NCBI GenBank assembly: GCA_037074705.1
Contig: CM073591.1
Span: forward strand, 77,358,532-77,422,531
DNA length: 64,000 nucleotides
Source: Zhengitettix transpicula
Taxonomy: Eukaryota > Arthropoda > Insecta > Orthoptera > Tetrigidae
Reading direction: 5' to 3'
Positions 24,201 through 38,300 of this stretch are shown in pieces. The first letter of the stretch is position 1. Each line of letters opens with the position of its first letter. The position numbers and the translations under genes were made by a program. A model generated the notes under the pieces. The model had not been told where the DNA came from. It searched no databases and was given only the letters and a program-made list of their open reading frames with translations.

Positions 24201-26682
24201 AGCACTTGTCCATGGAACATTAATGTTTAGTTTTGGATATGAATAAAAATAACTATAAGTTTTATTTGACACTCAAATATTTGTAATGAAAGTAATTTTT
24301 CTTCATATTAATCATAAATATAATTATAACTATCTAAATATGACATTAATTTGGAAAAAATATTAAATGTGAAATATTGGCATTATTTTAATGATCTATA
24401 TTTCTCAAACACTGATGTATATACAATTTGTAATTACATTTCATGTCTAGATATTTGGAAGACGTTTTTCATAAATATCTTCCAAATTATAATCAGGAAT
24501 ATACTTAATATTCTTCATGTTACATAAGGTATTTCGTGTTAATATCCTTACAAGATAGTGTCATTAATGATGATGATTGCATTGAATTATGAAGAGAATT
24601 AACTTAAGCATGTATGGATTCTAATACATAAATTAAAACCACTGACCTATGTTTCCACTATTTAATTGAATTATTACTTACTTTATTTGAATATTAGGTA
24701 AATGAACAAATGTGCCCTTTTCAGTCAGCTATTATCTCACTTTTTAAAAAATTCTATCCTCTTTGAATTACAACACTTGTAGCTCAATATTTATTATCTT
24801 TCTTTATACAAGTCTTATCTTCACCATATTCTTTTCATAATTTTGGGTTACGTTGAGTTTATCATCAGTATTTTCAAATTGTGATTTTTGTAGCAGTTTC
24901 AGTTTTTAAACCTAGAAATATTTTTGATAAACATTTTCATGTCACTCATACGGTTTTATTTTATAATCTCTTAAATCTTGCAACCTTTTTGATAAACTGT
25001 TTAGTGGTTTATGTAAATTGATTAAAAATAAAAATTTGCAGATAAAGAATAGTATTCATATTGAACTCATACAAACTGTTGCTGGTATAAAAATTCCATA
25101 AGACAATTTTATTGAGATGGCTACAACATCATTCATAACTTCAAATTTAACTTTTTATACATTAAGTATAAATTCAGAATGCATAAAAAAGGAATGTATA
25201 ATGTTCTTAAACTACACATAAGTGACCTAGGATCTTAAAGACTACAGTTTCACATTGCCTGCTGATGCAATTAAAGTTTAGGTAATTGTGTGTATAATAA
25301 GAATGGCTAGCAAATTAAGTACTAAAAAAATAATTTATTATATTTTTGTACTCTTGTATTAAAGTTTTTGTATTCGGTAATTGAACATTGTCAATTATAA
25401 TCTCGGGATAATGATATAAATGAGAGTTAACGTATACAAAAAAAACTAACTTTCATATATCAGCTGCAAGTCATCTACAGTTGATTTGTTGTTTACACAA
25501 GAGTTTTTTTTAAAAAAAAAGTTTTGTGAGTTGATTCTTAATACTATATTGGAGAGCTCACATGACTGACGAAGTATTTTGAAAGAAACAACAGAAATGT
25601 ACAAATAAATCCGTTTATTTCTACTCTAAATAAATTATAGGCACAAAACGGAACTTACAGAAGTCACACTTCATCTAATGATTTTGCATTATTGCCACAG
25701 ATCTCAAGTTGAAGAGAGCTTTGAATGTGATTGTTTTCTTCTCTCCTTTTTGGCCTCAATATGCTCCCCTCAACACAGTTGCAAGCAATTTTGTGAGTTG
25801 TGAAATTTTCTAAATTAGTACAAGCATTTATTCTGAACTTTAATTTAATGTATAAAAATTTGAAGTTATGGACTTTTGTCCATTTTACATTTATAAAATA
25901 CATCAAATGATACATCTTAACAAAAATTATATGTATAATATATACAATAGGTACCATCTGAATCATTTCAACAAGTGAGAGTTCGAGTATTGTCGATTCC
26001 CAAGGGGCTATTTCCACTTCTTTAAGCTGTCACATGTACTCTTGACTCCCTCTGAGTACTAGGATGATTTTTTACTCTATTAAAATACTGGGGATATTTC
26101 TCAGTCTTAATCCATGGAGATTTTTTAGACTCTTTAGGTGCAATGCTTATTTAATGTACCAGAAGAAATTTTGACTCAGGCTGAGTTACCGACAATCATC
26201 ATCCCAGTTAATTAAGAGGCTAACCTCCTATCAACTTAAGCAGTGTTAATGGTAAAATAAATTATGGTCTCCATGCCGGTGAAATCAAGTTTTGACCAAG
26301 AGATTACTTTTGAATTAATTCATTTCTGGACTTATGTAAATAAATGCCTGAGCAAACGCCAAGCATGCAGCTACTTTGATATAAAACCAAATTCAGTACA
26401 TTTTTATGTACTATGATTATTTGGTAGTATATTTTATGAGATTCAGTTGGTGCATAAAGGAAAGTCTTGCATTATTGGGAAAAGGAATGAAAAAAAAAAT
26501 TAGTATAAAGTAAAGTAGTCTGTATAAGATGTTTTAAAATTACAAATTAACTTTAATAACATTTTCAAAATAATTTGTCATTTTTATAACAGGGTTTGGC
26601 AACTCACATCCCATCAAGCCCAACAACAGTGACTGCAGCTGCAGTTGGAGGTGGTGTTGGACCTGGTGGCACTGTCGTATAG
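19081..26682 (+). CDS. WDR20: WDR20, WD-repeat activator of USP12/USP46
   Basis: WDR20 binds and stimulates the deubiquitinases USP12 and USP46 together with UAF1/WDR48. Exons are 19081-19329, 19506-19688, 22858-24192 and 26593-26682, all GT/AG and all in phase 0, giving 618 residues (human about 569). Family blocks are KTQF-TREG-YKL and EYSRPNRVGY (exon 1), NPTCHDFN and GQIQLIDPIKKE (exon 2), then in exon 3 [85 protein letters not shown] and KKIAHERLTALVFREDC. A Ser/Asn/Gly-rich insert of about 170 residues separates the last WD blades, longer than in vertebrates. An in-frame ATG at 19075 would add two residues. I chose 19081 for its A at -3 and G at +4 and the family MA start. If intron 3 is retained, translation stops two codons after GKM, which mirrors a known vertebrate ending. 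Confidence 0.96.
21221..21272. repeat. (TA)n microsatellite
   Basis: An interrupted TA run just left of the foldback element in WDR20 intron 2. TA runs also flank copies of that element, which suggests TA-rich target preference. Confidence 0.85.
21312..21842. repeat. Foldback element, GGCTTACCTGAAA family, copy 2
   Basis: Two arms of about 179 bases, 21312-21490 and 21664-21842, are highly similar inverted copies around a C-rich, A-rich centre of about 173 bases. The arms contain GTGGCTTACCTGAAAATGAA and GGCCAGCTGTGGACTGCCGC-type sequence. High arm identity suggests recent insertion or arm conversion. There is no coding capacity. It is related to the smaller element at 14690-14950. Confidence 0.85.
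21860..22520 (+). pseudogene. Tc1-like transposase remnant
   Basis: The plus-strand frame at 22069-22383 ends with GIFQEDNCPCD and, after about 35 residues, SLIEHMCY. These correspond to the GAxFQQDNAxPHxA and SPDLxPIEHxWD blocks holding the second and third catalytic positions of Tc1 transposases. Downstream, LRELDDLVQGAR and FLNPF continue the Tc1 C-terminus (to about 22480). The first block lost its His/Ala residues, and stops interrupt the rest. The copy sits inside WDR20 intron 2 and is inactive. Confidence 0.55.
26300..26378 (+). mobile_element. Helitron-like 3' terminus (candidate)
   Basis: TAAATGCCTGAGCAAACGCC followed by AAGCATGCAGCTACTTTG resembles the end at 3470-3504 with several changes. 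It lies in WDR20 intron 3. Weak on its own. Confidence 0.25.
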
Positions 26683-29600
26683 CAACTCGAATCTTCATTT
26701 TGTGGCTTGTGGCCTCAGGGATACCTGTATCATATCAAGTCTGTGTTTTTATCAGTGGCATTATATCCAACTAATTATGCTTTTACAAGTACATCTTGCA
26801 TTTAATGATTGATGTAGAAAGGCTAAGAAGGATTCTCGTTGCTGCACATATCATATATTGTTTTTAAGATGAAGTTCTTTAATATAGAACATTTTTTATC
26901 AGTTAGGTGCAAATGAAACATACATGGTTCATATATAAATCACTTTTTACTACTAATCACAAACTTCATAGTACAAATAAAAATAATTAGGAAATATTCT
27001 CTTCTGTACTGTGTGGTTACTTAAAACCTATAACTCTGATAAATGACACATTATTAAAGTAATTTATGTAATTGATCTACCAGAATTTACTTATATTGTT
27101 GTTAAGTGCATTTATAAGTTAAATGTAATATGAACTTGTTTAATGTTAGAATGTAATATTTATTTAATCAAAAATAAGGACTTACCTTGAACAATTTTGA
27201 AACTGCTACACAGACTTTTATGAATGTGTAATTTTTTTATTGTGAAATTTGTTTTAAGGTATGTGGAATATCTTATTTAATTTTGTATTTTACAATACAA
27301 GTATCTGTGCTACTTGACATTAAATAATTACTGTGTTTACGATGAAAACCCACGTTTTCAGCTAATCCACAATATTAGATACGTAAATAAAAAATAAGTG
27401 CTACATAATTACCTCACAATGTTTCTGCAATCCTTGTTGCTAGGCTCTAGAGTTTGTCACCTGGTTTGTACGGTGTGTCGTTCTAGTGCCTCTTGTTTTT
27501 TGAAACACCTGACGAAAGCAACAAGGAAATGTGTGGTATTTATTTAGTACTTATTTTTATCTGTTATTTGGCTATTTATTTAATTAGTATACTTAAAACA
27601 AATTTTTTATATTTTATTATTACACAATTTTATTTGCTTCATTATTATATTTGCATAGCGGTACCCATATTAATTATACATTCATTTTGTTCATATTATT
27701 TTATAATTCATTGTTTGTTAAATCTATATTGCAATTATTCTCTAACATTTCACAATAATATCTATCTACATGCTCATTCTTATGACATGGCAAGAAAAGC
27801 ATTATATGATCTTTGTAGCATGTGACCATTATCCAATTTTCCTTACTAAGTATTTCCGTATTTCAACACTAAGGAAATCAGCCCTTTATTATTATAAAAC
27901 TAGTATTTTATATTAAAATATTAAGCTACTAAAGTTTTTAATATGCATGTCTGTATTTTATGGAGTATGACAGAAATGTAGATAATTTACCATTTAAATT
28001 GTTCTTAAAATAATCCTTTTTAGAAATATAAATCATTTCACACCAAGAGTAAAATATTATTTAAAAAGCTTTAATTCTCTATAAACTTTAAATTCTTATT
28101 TATTATAATTATAAGGTCATTGGGAGAATTTTTATTTACTTTTAAAGATAATGATTTGTTACTTAATTACTGTAATTTGTCCTTTTTATTTCTACTGTAG
28201 TTATTATACAAAGGCAGCTCTTATATCATTTTAATTAATTGTTATGCCAATTAATTTTTTCTCACAAAGAGATTTTTCTTGCATTCATCAGATATTGTTT
28301 TTATAGTAATGAATGCTATGCTTGCAAAGCACCAAATATCAAGTTCTATAAAATTAATTGCCTTATTTGCAAATACAGTTTATTAATTTGTTATGTATGT
28401 AGCCAACCAAACAGTACATAGTAATAAAATCAAAAAGTGTGGAAGTTTGAAATTAAATAAAATTAGTTCAGTAATTGTTAATAAGGCAGGAATTATTACT
28501 AGTGATTTTTTTTAAAAAAAATAACAGTCATATGATATGTGTCAGCAGCTATCCCCTTAATAATATTGAATAACGGATAAGTTACCATTATTATATGCCA
28601 CAAAAAGTGAAATATTTGTTCATTTTACTTGCTGTGCAATAGAGAGACCATTGTTCATGTGGAAGTAGTAAAAACTTGACATTTGTACCTAAAGTAACTT
28701 TAAAAAAAAACTGCTGTGCATACAATAGGTACATGTTTGACATTTACAGCTAATGAATATGGAAGTTTTGAGTATTTTAACTTGTGTGTAAACAATCATT
28801 CAACCTCTACAAATCAGTGAACATTTAAATATAATGATTTGGTGGAAAGAATGAGTATATATTATATATTTTTGTCTCTGAGAGTAGAAAAATTTTATTA
28901 ATTTGTTCTGTTTATTAAAAGATCTGCTTTCATTTTTGCTTTAAATTGTACATTTCAGACCCTGTGGAGTCTTCAAAATATAGGCTAAATGTATTAGGGC
29001 CTAATTTATCACTATCAACAACTATTTTAAGGCCATCATTATTCGTAGGTAGGCAATTTGTTGCCATTTTTTATAGTTATTGGCCTTGAAACATTTGTAA
29101 ATTGTTTGTGACCAAAGATATTGTAAGTAAAGCTGAGGTAGAACAATTAATTCAGTTTTTAAATGGTGCATTCCATTTATATATAAATGCAATTGCAGTT
29201 GTAAATATGTAAAGAAAACTGTTCTATGCTTGATTGAGCTTCCTTTTATTAACAAGAAGCACAAATGAGCTATTCAATTTATTTATTTTTTTGTGATATG
29301 GAAAAAAATATTTATTGCACAGAATATAATTTTTTTAAATTAGTATAAAGTTTCCAACCATAAGTTCCCTAGATGTAATTCAGAATAATTAAAGTGACAT
29401 TAATGTAAAACATTTTACATTTATTGGCAGCAGTTTTAAAGTATAGTGAGTGACAGTCTCATTCATAGTTCCTGACTCTTGAATTTCTTTTTGTTATTCA
29501 GAATCCAATGATGCAGTCCAATTTTTATTTAAACAAAATGAACCGTTGAATTAGCTCAGTCCTCTGCTTGTTACTATCTGTTGATATAAATGTTTCATAT

Positions 29601-32327
29601 AATTGGATATATCCACTTGGTATAAAATGGTAATTATTTTTATCCATTATTATAATTTAATTGTTCTGCACAGTTATCACTAGAAATATGGTATTGTTTA
29701 AAGTGTTACATAATGTCAGAAATAAAAGTATGGAACATAAAAATTTACTTTAAATGAAATATTTGCATTTTCAACTATTGCTCATATGAAGTTTGTATAT
29801 AATGTAGAGAAAAATTTGTGTAAAAAAGTTGTTTGAAATTAATTATTTAACTCATTAAACCAACTAAGTAACAAATTGTTTGGTATATGTTCATTCTTTA
29901 TCTTATTGCTCAACGTTGCATATTAGTGATATAATTTAAAAATTATTTTTGTATTTTGGATTATTTTAATTCACTCAGTTGATGAAAGAAATGTCATTTT
30001 TGTGGTGGTGATTCTGGTATCTACATTTCAGATAAATGTTTTTTTAATGGAATGGAATTTGCTCATGACAGGTAGCCTTCATCTTTTTCTTAAATACTGA
30101 TTTTGTCTGCAAATATGATTTACCAAGAATTTTTTATTGTATTTGTCATTTTTCTTCATTTATTCTTGTAACTAGGGATAAAGCAAGTAAAAATGCAATA
30201 TATCTCAGGCTGTGTCAGTTGGACTATGTTACAATAGAATTTCAGTTAGTCCATTAATGTCCAATTGTAGTTGTAAATAATTAAAAATTAACTACATTGA
30301 AAACTTGCTGGTAAACTATGTCCTATAAAGTGTTTTGCTGGTTGATTTCATTATCAACATTCAGATATAACTATTCATTTAATTATTAGAGCAAATAGGT
30401 ATCGAAACTCATCTGGCAGCCAAAATGACTGTGTTTGTTTGTATGTGTATGAATCTTCCAATCAAACGTTAATTTAAGAGAAAATATTATTTTTAAACAA
30501 TAATCTCAGTTTAATAAATTTTATTTTGTTTCTAAAGTTTTAAAAATTATTTGAAACAAAATTTGTTATTCATTATAGTGCTTTCAGAGCTTCATGAAAA
30601 TATAATACATATATATTCTATTACATGCTGATTGGATCATTGGATTCTTTTGTTTTTAATGCAGAGTTGTAATTGTTTCACCAGTCACCTGATGAATAAT
30701 TTACACCAGTGGTCTGTCTAATGTGATTCTTACTTGTATATTTTGACTTTATAAGGTTTTAAGCAGCCTGTAAATATTTTTAACTATAGATATTTATTTT
30801 TTAAAACTAATGGCAAAAGCTATTAGATATTTTATGAGTTGTATTTTATAGTTTGTCAAATATCTGTGATTAGAAAAGTGAATCATATTGTGTATCAATA
30901 TACTTTGAAGGAAAAGGCATTTCATTGTTACACTATTTTATTGAATAGCTGAACAATGCATAGTTGCAAGACATTTTGAATTAATAAAATAAATTGCTCA
31001 TTGTAATATAAAATGTAAAATTATATATATATATTTGTTATGTGATTGTTAATCATTTTAATCAAACATTATTTTTCATTATTATTTTAATCTTAAATTG
31101 TTATATGTTAACTGAAAATTGTCTTACTTCATCTATTGAGAAGAAATTTTAGATTATATGATTAGCTTTAGTCATTTGAAAACAAGATATAAGAAATACC
31201 CCAATAAGAAGAAAGATTGTTGATTCAGAAGTATTTAAAAACCTGAACACAATTTCTCTTCAGCGTGTTTTGAGATATTGTCATCAATTTATTTGAGAAA
31301 CAAATATTACTTGGTCATTAAGATCTGTTTCTTTCTGGAATGTTAGTATTAAAATCATAAAAAGTAACTTAAAAGGACTGTTGAACTTTGTTTTATTTAA
31401 CTGATTATATATTCCATTCCTTAAACCATATATTCTTTCCAATGTTGAAGTAGGATTTTTTTGTACAACCTAGTCTGAAATTTGTATTCTATGCTAATTT
31501 GAATCTTTGTTTTAAAATTTTAATACTTTCTTCATAATAAATATTTCATTTTTTTTAGTTATTGTGATAATTAATTTTCAGGTGCCAATATTCAGCTCTA
31601 TATCAAGAAAGTGTTTTTGGCCAATGAGTCATCCTATTTGTTCAATTTTATTGCTGTATTATTATCATTATTAGAAAATATATTGCATGAATTGTTGTTC
31701 TGTTTATAAATATTTAATAAATCATTATTTGCAAGTTGTTGACTAATGCTGTGAAGCATTGAGAACTTCATATATCAAAATAGATTGTTATTTATATAAA
31801 TTTAAAACAATGTACATTATTGTAAATTAAAGCAGAAGTTTTCTTTTTTGCTTATTTGTATGTATGTAAATATCTACATATACTATGAAGACAGTCTAGG
31901 ATACATTGCATTTCTGCTTGAGTTACTGTAAACTATTAAGTCATTGACTCCAAGCAGAATATAAAGTTATAAAGTCATCTGAAGTTTTATAACAGTTTTT
32001 TTATTTTTATTATTTAACCTTTCCTTTATTTCACTTGGTGCAATTCAATTATTGCATGACACCAGTTCTTTCCTATGATTATATGTTAATTTGTTGTGTA
32101 CAATGGTTATGTCTAAAGTATATAATACAAGCCTTTATTGACCTGATAAATATGTAAAATTGTCATGGAGTTGTGTGCCCATCCGTTAATACAGAATACA
32201 TACAGGAACTTTTGTCTGTTAATAGACATATTCATATGATAAAATCTAAATGTACCAATTGTGTGTATGGTATTACTGGACAGACACATTGCTCTGTGAC
32301 AATTTTACATATTTGAAGATCAATAAA
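26683..32327 (+). other. Possible very long WDR20 3' UTR
   Basis: After the WDR20 stop there are 5.6 kb with no gene, a plus-strand T-rich bias and few recognisable repeats (one motif piece at 27412-27570). Candidate AATAAA signals occur early (about 26976) and late (32322-32327). The late one is followed by a GT-rich stretch as expected at a cleavage site. Small frames at 27493, 28239 and 29022 are low-complexity. Vertebrate WDR20 transcripts have long 3' UTRs, so one UTR could span this stretch, but transcript data would be needed. Confidence 0.3.
32322..32327 (+). terminator. Candidate polyadenylation signal
   Basis: AATAAA in the context GATCAATAAAGGCTTATG, with TGTGATCTTGTGTGTA roughly 80 bases on. 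It may be the distal poly(A) site of WDR20. Confidence 0.3.
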
Positions 32328-35300
32328 GGCTTATGTTATATTAATTGATATACTTGCCTTGCTTTGGATCATCAAAGGCTAAAGTATAAATTGGTGATTT
32401 AATGATCTGTGATCTTGTGTGTACTTTAAAAGTTTTCTGTATTAACACAGTTTTTCAGAAAACAGGCATACATATTGACTATGAAAATTCAACCCTATTT
32501 GAGAATGAAAATAAATGTAGTTATTTAAATGAAAATTATTAACGTATATAGGGTTATCTCTGGTATTGAGATAAGTTTCAATATTACACAAGACTTGAAA
32601 TTTCCTATGGTAGGTGTAACAACAATTTGTTTGCATCAGGTTTGACATCTATATCTATTCGTTCATGAAGTTTCTCACATAGGATTATAAATAGTCAAGA
32701 GTAGTAAACTCAAAAATTCCTTTTAAAATTGAGTAATGTAGTTTCTTGTAAAACTTATTAATATTCATTCTCATTTAAATTTTCTAGACTGGCAAAATGC
32801 CTTACAATTTAATTAAATAACTTTTTTTGTCATTTATAGTGATTTTTGTATCTATCACATACACCTTGCTTCAATATTAAACAAATAGCTTGCACTACAA
32901 TTTAAGAAAATTATTTCAATTAAAAAATTTATTTGTCAGATATGACTAGAAATTGTTAGATGGCAGCTATTTATGTTATAGGTGCCACATGTTTTATGAA
33001 AACATGTGGAGATGTTAAACATTTTTGCAATAGCTCTGGATGAAACCCCATCCAAATCCATCATATGATGCATGCCAATTGATTTTTTTTTATGGATAAA
33101 CGCTCGTTACAATTTTGTTTCCAGAGTAAGCTACCTATTGGATTGCATAAGACGAATAGAAAGGTTTTAGGCGACAGAAAAATTAATTGTAACTGGTCAA
33201 TGACTGTGCCATATTAGTAACTTTCACCGTACATCTCGTGGGTTAAAAAAAATTGTAACGGCTGAACTGCGTTCTTCCTGCTGGAAAATGACTCACGCAC
33301 AGCAATTTTGTAAAAGTCGGGATGGATTGAAGGCCGTGCTGCGACACGATAAGAGCAGGGTCCTATTTCAAGCACCTAGTACTATAGGCTAGACGGGAGT
33401 CACTGGCTTCATTATTAGCACCTTTGCTAAATACTAATTGCGTATACTGTATAAATAGTTGTTAAATATATATTTTTTTTATTAAGTGCACATAATTATT
33501 ACCTTTTGCTGCGTAACAAACTTGTCTTAAATTTTTAATATTTACCAGTAATTATAATGCCTTGGATTAAATTAAAGCATTTATATCTCTCAGATTAAAA
33601 TCTCAAAATTCTCGATTTGGCATGTTCTGCAAAAAATGCGTAAAAGAATCTTAAATCCGTCTCGTTTTCTAATACAATACATCATGTTTTACGCATTAGT
33701 ACTTCTCCATCCAAACTTCATAAAATTCGTTATTCGGGAAATCATATTCTACAAAACACCTATATTTCTTTACAAATGCGAGTCGATTTGACATAGCTCT
33801 TCCTTGCTCCGTCGAATCAAATTCGTGCGTAGTTGACGTATATTATTGTACACGCAGCTGCAGTACGGGTTTTGTTCTCATTACTGACGATGTGGCAATT
33901 TCGTCTAATTCTCTACTCTAATTCGCTGAAAGCCAAAACGGATTCCATTAGAAAACCATTAGAGCTTAAACTAACCTATAATTAGTTTCGCGTCATCTAT
34001 AATTGCAAAGAAAAGTTAGTATCCAATTCAAATTTTGTTTCAAAATAAAAGTGTAAATATACTGTTTTTAATTTATAATCTTCTGGGACGATGGATGGTA
34101 CATCAAATAGAACTAGTGGTTTTTCGCTACCGCAACCAAGAGAAAGGAAAATCTGCTAAAAATAAACTCATTGAAATAAAATTGTCAGCCTCCTTCCTAA
34201 CACGTAAATAATACTAGTTTCCCTCATCCCAAAATTAAACTGTTAAATTCAGTATCTCTACAATTTCCAAATAAAATGTACATAGTTGCTACAAAATAAC
34301 TTACGAACTACAATCCCAAGTCCACAAAATAGTCACTCCAAATCCGATACCCTGTATTCTTTAAGAACAAACTTACTATCACATTCTATTTGCATCACTT
34401 TGGACGAAAAATCTGTTTATTCTTTACTTCGTAATGTTAACTTTGTAGAAGGAATTTTGTGATAAAGTTTTCTTAATATTTAGTGACAAAATAGCCAAAT
34501 TTATTATTTTAACAAAACAAACTTTGAATTGAACTTACTTACAGAGCCCGCCAACCGCCATCCCATTCCTCATACGTGTATGTTTTTCGTAGATTTTTGC
34601 TCAGAACAGTAGAAGATTTGTAATTAAACCTTCTAACATTTTTAAAAGGAAAAGTGTTTACTTCTTAAGTTTATAATAAAACAAATAACATTTTTCTCTT
34701 AATTTTTTCTGGTTTCCCGGTGAATTTGCTGATGGAAGAGTTCTCGGGTGTTTCCAACGTGTGGCGTTCCACAAGCATCTTCAACAGAAAGTATATTATA
34801 TAAAAATTTAACTGCACTTTCCGAAAACACCTCTACGGCAGTTGAAAAGCAGTAATTTGCTTCAGCGAAGCTGTAACCTTAGCGATGGAAAATATATCAT
34901 CCCTAAAAACTACAAAAACCGACTATATTTTTCGCACTAGAAAACTGCGGCACAGGAATAATTACAAAAAATAACGTACTCTCTCATATGAATATACACT
35001 AAAATTTGATTGTTTAAAATGTGAGAGAAAAATTAAGAGACATATTACGCATGGAAAAGTAATGTTTAAGCTGACGGTTATAATAATTTTAGCTCTCTAA
35101 CTGCAGTAACATTAATTTTCTATTTTACCTTTTTACGAATTTATACTTGTATGCGATATGTAATTATGTTTTTTAAAAAATATTAATAATACTTTTTAGT
35201 ATGCTATATTTTTAGCTATTAAGTTATCACTTGACTTGACCTGTTATATCAAGATTTCTGGATTACATAAGTACAACGCAATACAATTCAATCAACTGTG

Positions 35301-35395
35301 TCAAATTGTGGTGTAGTCTTCGTGACGGCCTTTGAAGTGACTTGTTTAAGAGTGTTGAGGGATATTCAAACAATTGTCTCATTTAACATGTTATA
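32328..35395. other. Spacer between WDR20 and APLF
   Basis: No gene is supported. It includes a perfect 11-base-arm hairpin at 32985-33009. The right part, from about 33.1 kb, is less T-biased and contains unclassified, probably mobile, sequence. The APLF promoter must lie just before 35396, where no TATA box is evident. Confidence 0.4.
32985..33009. repeat. Perfect short hairpin
   Basis: CCACATGTTTT, a three-base loop, then AAAACATGTGG. Eleven paired bases without mismatch. Confidence 0.7.
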
Positions 35396-38300
35396 ATGAG
35401 AAAAGTTGCTGTCATTCCCGTCAAGACAGCTGACGGAATTGATGATAATCAAACGGATAAAATTGAATTACCTATTGGAGAAACTGTTGTAGGTCGTGGT
35501 GAAAAATTCAAGGTGATATGCCATATCATACGGATGATATCAATCAAATAAAATGTGATTTCTTTTCTTTTCCACGTGTGATTTCCTACATTTTTTAAAA
35601 AACAATATTTATAATTATTTAATTACTCGGGTATTATGCATTGGTTCCTCATATGTAAACAACCTCTATTAACCCTTGATAAAAATTCAGATACTGTAAA
35701 ACGGATATTGTATTATTATATAACATCAATCGAGTTTACTTTGTATAAATGGATTCAGTTAATCTTGTAAGTTCATTATAAAAGCTTTAGTGGCTTCATT
35801 ATTTTTTCAGTGCTTTGATAAAAAGGTTTCGAGAAATCATTGCCTGTTACGAATTTTTGAAAATGGAAATGTTGAGTTAACATCAGTAAGTATAATTGTT
35901 CATTTTTTATAATGATAATTATTTTCACTTTAGTATGCTGTAAAGTAAGCTTTTTATTTTGTTTTAATTTTAAGAAGAACAGTTTTATGTTTGTAATTTG
36001 TATATACCACTCTGTAATTTTTTGGAAAATTATCAATTTCCGAGTACAGAATGTAGAATTAATTGTTTGTTCTTAATTTTTTCTTCTTTGTAGTTGCTAA
36101 TCTGGTTCAATTGCCTTGCTAAGCTTTCTTAAGAAACAACAGTTCCCTAAGTGTAGTTTTTTTTTTCAGTTAAGTTACAATCATAATTTTGGTTGAAAAG
36201 CCGTGGCATTTTATTTTTATGATGCCATTTACTCAAGCGACTCAACTTGTTGTAATTAAAATGTAGATCAACTGTTATAAATTTTCATTTAAGACTCCAT
36301 TATAGCTGAAAAGAGGGATGTGCCAAAACACATTTGATGAAAGAAATTTTTTACATATGTTAAAAAAAGGAAAAAGAGAGGTCCCAAAATGACTAATTTT
36401 TCTCCTTTGGGTTTCTTCTGTCCTTGGTTTTAAACCAGTGATTTTAAAGTAAGGTTCTCATAAGCTGTGATACCTAGCTTACAGATGATCCAAGGTTGCA
36501 GATGTTGTGCACATGATATGAGTTGTTCGCTATTTTCATTGAACAAGTTGGCAAGGCATGGAACTGGAAAAACAAACTCTTTTCTATTTATAAAATATGA
36601 TTTTTATTAGCAATGTGGTTATTAATCAATGTGCATTTCATTCTGATTAAGAAAGTCACTGTTTTATTTTATTGTAGCCTGCACAATATACAGACACAGA
36701 TATTACTTTTCTCAGAAATGATATTAAATTATAATAATATCTGAAACCTTATTTCTACAAATTTAGTCTTTAAATGTTAATATCTGTTTTTACAGACACA
36801 CGTAAATCCATGTTTCCATCAAATTGCTGATGAAGAGTGGAAGGTAATAGCACCAAATAGCTCTATATTTCTGAAGAATGGAGACAAATTTTCTCTTCTT
36901 CAGGATAGTTTTCAGTATTGTTTGGAAATTATAGAAGAACATGAAGCAGAAGACATTGATCTCAAAGTACAAGAAAATGAAGATTTATCTGCTGTTTCCT
37001 TAGATGGAAATGAGTCTGAAAATGAAACTTTACTAAATATATCTCATCAGAAGAAAGTAGCTCGCCCATTACCAGACTGGATGAATGAATCAGTTACTTT
37101 AGCAAAAAGAGAAACTGATAATAAAGAAGGCAGGAAAAAGAAGCAGAAAACTGAATTGTGTAGTCCTTCAAAAGAAAACGCCTCTAGTTCCCCAAAGGGT
37201 AATGTTGGTAATAATAAAAGTGCTGAATCAGGTTATGGACAAGGAGAAACAAATTCAGATCTAAAGTCTGGGTCTGGTGATGAAGATAAAGATTGTAATG
37301 TTATCAGAACTGCTCAAAATAATATGCATGCTATTAGTGATGAAGAGAATGACGAAGAATCTGTATCAGTTCAAGAAACCACTGACACTGAAAAAAGTGA
37401 AAACGTCCAAACTCCTGTCAGTGCTGAAGACGTTTCATCTAATACTTCTGTACGACAACCCTGCCAATATGGATCGGGATGCTACAGGTACAACTATGAA
37501 TGTTTTTACATAAAAAGTCAAGGAATGAAGGTTTGGCTTATATTGTATTATCTGCAAAAATAAAAAAGTAATTTTTTAAATTCTTTCACAGAAAAAATCC
37601 TCAGCACTTAAGTGCCTTCAGTCACCCTGGTGACGGAGACTATAAAGCAGATGATAGACCTGAATGCCCTTTTGGTACTGCATGCTATCGCAAAAATCCT
37701 GTACATAAAAGAGATTTTAAACACACTCAGACAAAACCAGCACAGAAGAAGAAAAGGAAACAGAAAGGTGCTTAACCTTAAATTTAACTTACAAAAGAAG
37801 CCAAATAATTGTTATTCATTGACTATTATAATATATCTTCAACTATATACTGATATTTTTCAATAAGAATAAAAAACATTTGTTATTGTTATAAATCAGT
37901 TTTTGTATAGATGTAATATGTATTATGTCTTACAACACATCCAACAATTTTTTGAAAATGTTATCTTATCTTCATCTTCAATTTTTTTTAAAAAAAACCT
38001 TTTTTACACTTTACTTCAAATAAGTGATATCTTCAATTCTTCTTTCTGGTCCTGTACAATTGTTCACATTTTTTGTCCTCCCAACAGTAAGTATCCTGCA
38101 TATGTCCAATACTGATCACTTTACTCTGATATCTTCTAAATATGGATATTTATTCATAGTACCTCTTCATTTGTCCATATTTTTATATCCTTCAGGACAA
38201 CTTTTAAAACCTTTCAATGTATTCTCTTTCCTTTTGTATGAGAGTCCATGTTTCTAGTCGTTAAAAAACAATACTCCAGATAAGGTAATTTACTGGGGTT

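Noticed and set aside
23544..24213. Minus-strand frames of 70-72 codons inside WDR20 exon 3
   Set aside because: They are shadows of a well-conserved plus-strand exon.
27493..27825. 110-codon hydrophobic frame
   Set aside because: It is Ile/Leu/Tyr-rich because the DNA is AT-rich. It overlaps a dispersed motif and has no family match.
37277..37513. 78-codon plus-strand frame overlapping APLF exon 3
   Set aside because: It is an alternative frame of the APLF exon with no motif of its own.
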